From positions 1-5,843 of the forward strand of contig DYLE01000156.1 of NCBI GenBank assembly GCA_020722245.1: a DNA stretch of 5,843 bases, written 5' to 3'. The notes below the pieces were generated by a model that was not told where the DNA came from, made no database searches, and saw only the letters and a list, made by a program, of their open reading frames with translations. Within the stretch, counting starts at the first letter, position 1; every line of letters begins with the position of its first letter. The DNA comes from Desulfonema limicola (GTDB taxonomy: Bacteria; Desulfobacterota; Desulfobacteria; Desulfobacterales; Desulfosalsimonadaceae). Positions 5,121 to 5,843 of this stretch are shown piece after piece. The position numbers and the translations under genes are program-made.

Positions 5121-5843
5121 TCACACATACCCTCGCTTTTCATAAATGGCGATCATCCGGTGCGGATCCAGCACCTCCCGGATGACGGCCAGCTCTTTTG
5201 GGGTGGGCGGTTGGGTTTCACGCACATCATCGGCCACCTTCAGGTCCCACGGGGTGTCCGAGCGTATCTCATCGATGGTGTGCCCCGGATGATAGGATTC
5301 CAGGTAGGCCTCGCCGGTGGACCTGTCAAACCGCAGCACCGCCTTGTTGGTGATGATGCACTCGGGTCCGGTGTTGTCCGGCAACCCCCATCTTTTTCTG
5401 GCGCCGGGGCCGTCGATGTAGCCGGGGGTGGTGATGAAATCCACTTTTTCAGCCAGCCGGCGTTTGTCGTGCAGGGCGATGATCAGGGTCCGCTTGGCCA
5501 GGGTGCCGATGGGGTTGGCCCCGCCGCTTCCCGGCAGGCGGCTTTTCGGGTGGCGGTAATCGCCGATGCAGGTGGTGTTGATGTTGCCGTACTTGTCCAC
5601 CTGGCTGCCCGACAAAAACCCCACGTCCATCCACCCGGCCTGAAGGATCATCCCCATGATGTCGATGAGGTTGCCCACCATGGCGGCGCCGGGGTTTAAG
5701 CAGGGGTCGCCCACCGAAAGGGCGGGGCGGGTGGGACGGGCGTCCACCACGCCGGATTCCTGCATCAGAAGCGCCTCCGGGGCGTGGGTATGCTTGGCGA
5801 TGTTGGCGGACATGGCCGGAAAGCCGGTGCCCACGATCACCAC
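5121..5843 (-). CDS. CoA-transferase subunit B, glutaconate type (partial at 5' end)
   Basis: The 240 visible residues match the B subunit of family I CoA-transferases such as glutaconate CoA-transferase, which move CoA between acyl-CoA and a free acid through a glutamyl-CoA intermediate. Visible motifs are VGTGFPAMSANIAKHTHAPE (4-23), QESGVVDARP (28-37), LSVGDPCLNPGA (42-53), VGFLSGSQVDKYGNINTT (74-91), IGDYRHPKSRLPGSGGA (93-109) and the C-terminal DEIRSDTPWDL (191-201). Glu29 in QESG is the likely catalytic Glu; allowing about 25 missing residues it falls near the Glu54 known from the Acidaminococcus enzyme. The gene runs off the window: the first visible codon (GTG, 5841-5843) is probably an internal Val, because the usual N-terminal A-R-x-L helix is absent. 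The A subunit should lie upstream beyond the edge. Family certain, substrate unknown. Confidence 0.93.
   Translation of the reverse strand: MVIVGTGFPAMSANIAKHTHAPEALLMQESGVVDARPTRPALSVGDPCLNPGAAMVGNLIDIMGMILQAGWMDVGFLSGSQVDKYGNINTTCIGDYRHPKSRLPGSGGANPIGTLAKRTLIIALHDKRRLAEKVDFITTPGYIDGPGARKRWGLPDNTGPECIITNKAVLRFDRSTGEAYLESYHPGHTIDEIRSDTPWDLKVADDVRETQPPTPKELAVIREVLDPHRMIAIYEKRGYV

Overview
The window reads as part of an anaerobic, CoA-thioester-degrading bacterium. The GC-rich minus-strand operon and its gene content (glutaconate-type CoA-transferase, MmgE/PrpD protein, acyl-CoA dehydrogenase, SCP2-like protein, with acetoacetate-decarboxylase-like and PaaI-like sequences nearby) resemble what is common in sulfate-reducing Desulfobacterota such as the Desulfosarcina/Desulfococcus group. 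That assignment is an inference from gene content; there is no rRNA or other marker gene here.

Right part (2056-5843): four closely spaced minus-strand genes, read from the right edge leftward. They are the B subunit of a family I CoA-transferase (N-terminus cut by the window edge), an MmgE/PrpD family protein (3 bp after the previous stop), an acyl-CoA dehydrogenase with a GTG start (36 bp gap), and a small SCP2-like lipid-binding protein (23 bp gap). A TatD-family metal-dependent hydrolase follows after 17 bp (1256-2038). The layout implies one transcript that activates an organic acid to its CoA ester, dehydrogenates it, and possibly (de)hydrates or isomerises an intermediate. The substrate cannot be read from the sequence. 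The missing CoA-transferase A subunit should lie just beyond the right edge.

Middle (656-1255): about 600 bp without an intact gene. It holds a good sigma70-type promoter candidate for the leftmost gene, a tandem 11-bp repeat directly behind its -35 box, and on the plus strand the C-terminal half of a PaaI-type hotdog thioesterase that has lost its N-terminal catalytic half. It looks like a decaying region.

Left part (1-655): a minus-strand acetoacetate-decarboxylase-like gene whose 3' end has been replaced by an unusual repeat. Two exact 54-bp units, each carrying a doubled 20-bp subunit, are separated by a 22-bp linker that contains an inverted copy of the unit's core. The repeat supplies the last 25 codons and the stop codon. 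Its CTAATCC/GGATTAG core recurs in the adjacent non-coding region.

The points most worth a second look are the repeat element and the gene it truncates, the acyl-CoA dehydrogenase whose catalytic base appears to be relocated, and the PrpD-like protein that lacks several residues conserved in characterised dehydratases and decarboxylases. I did not find a CRISPR array, RNA gene or intact mobile element.
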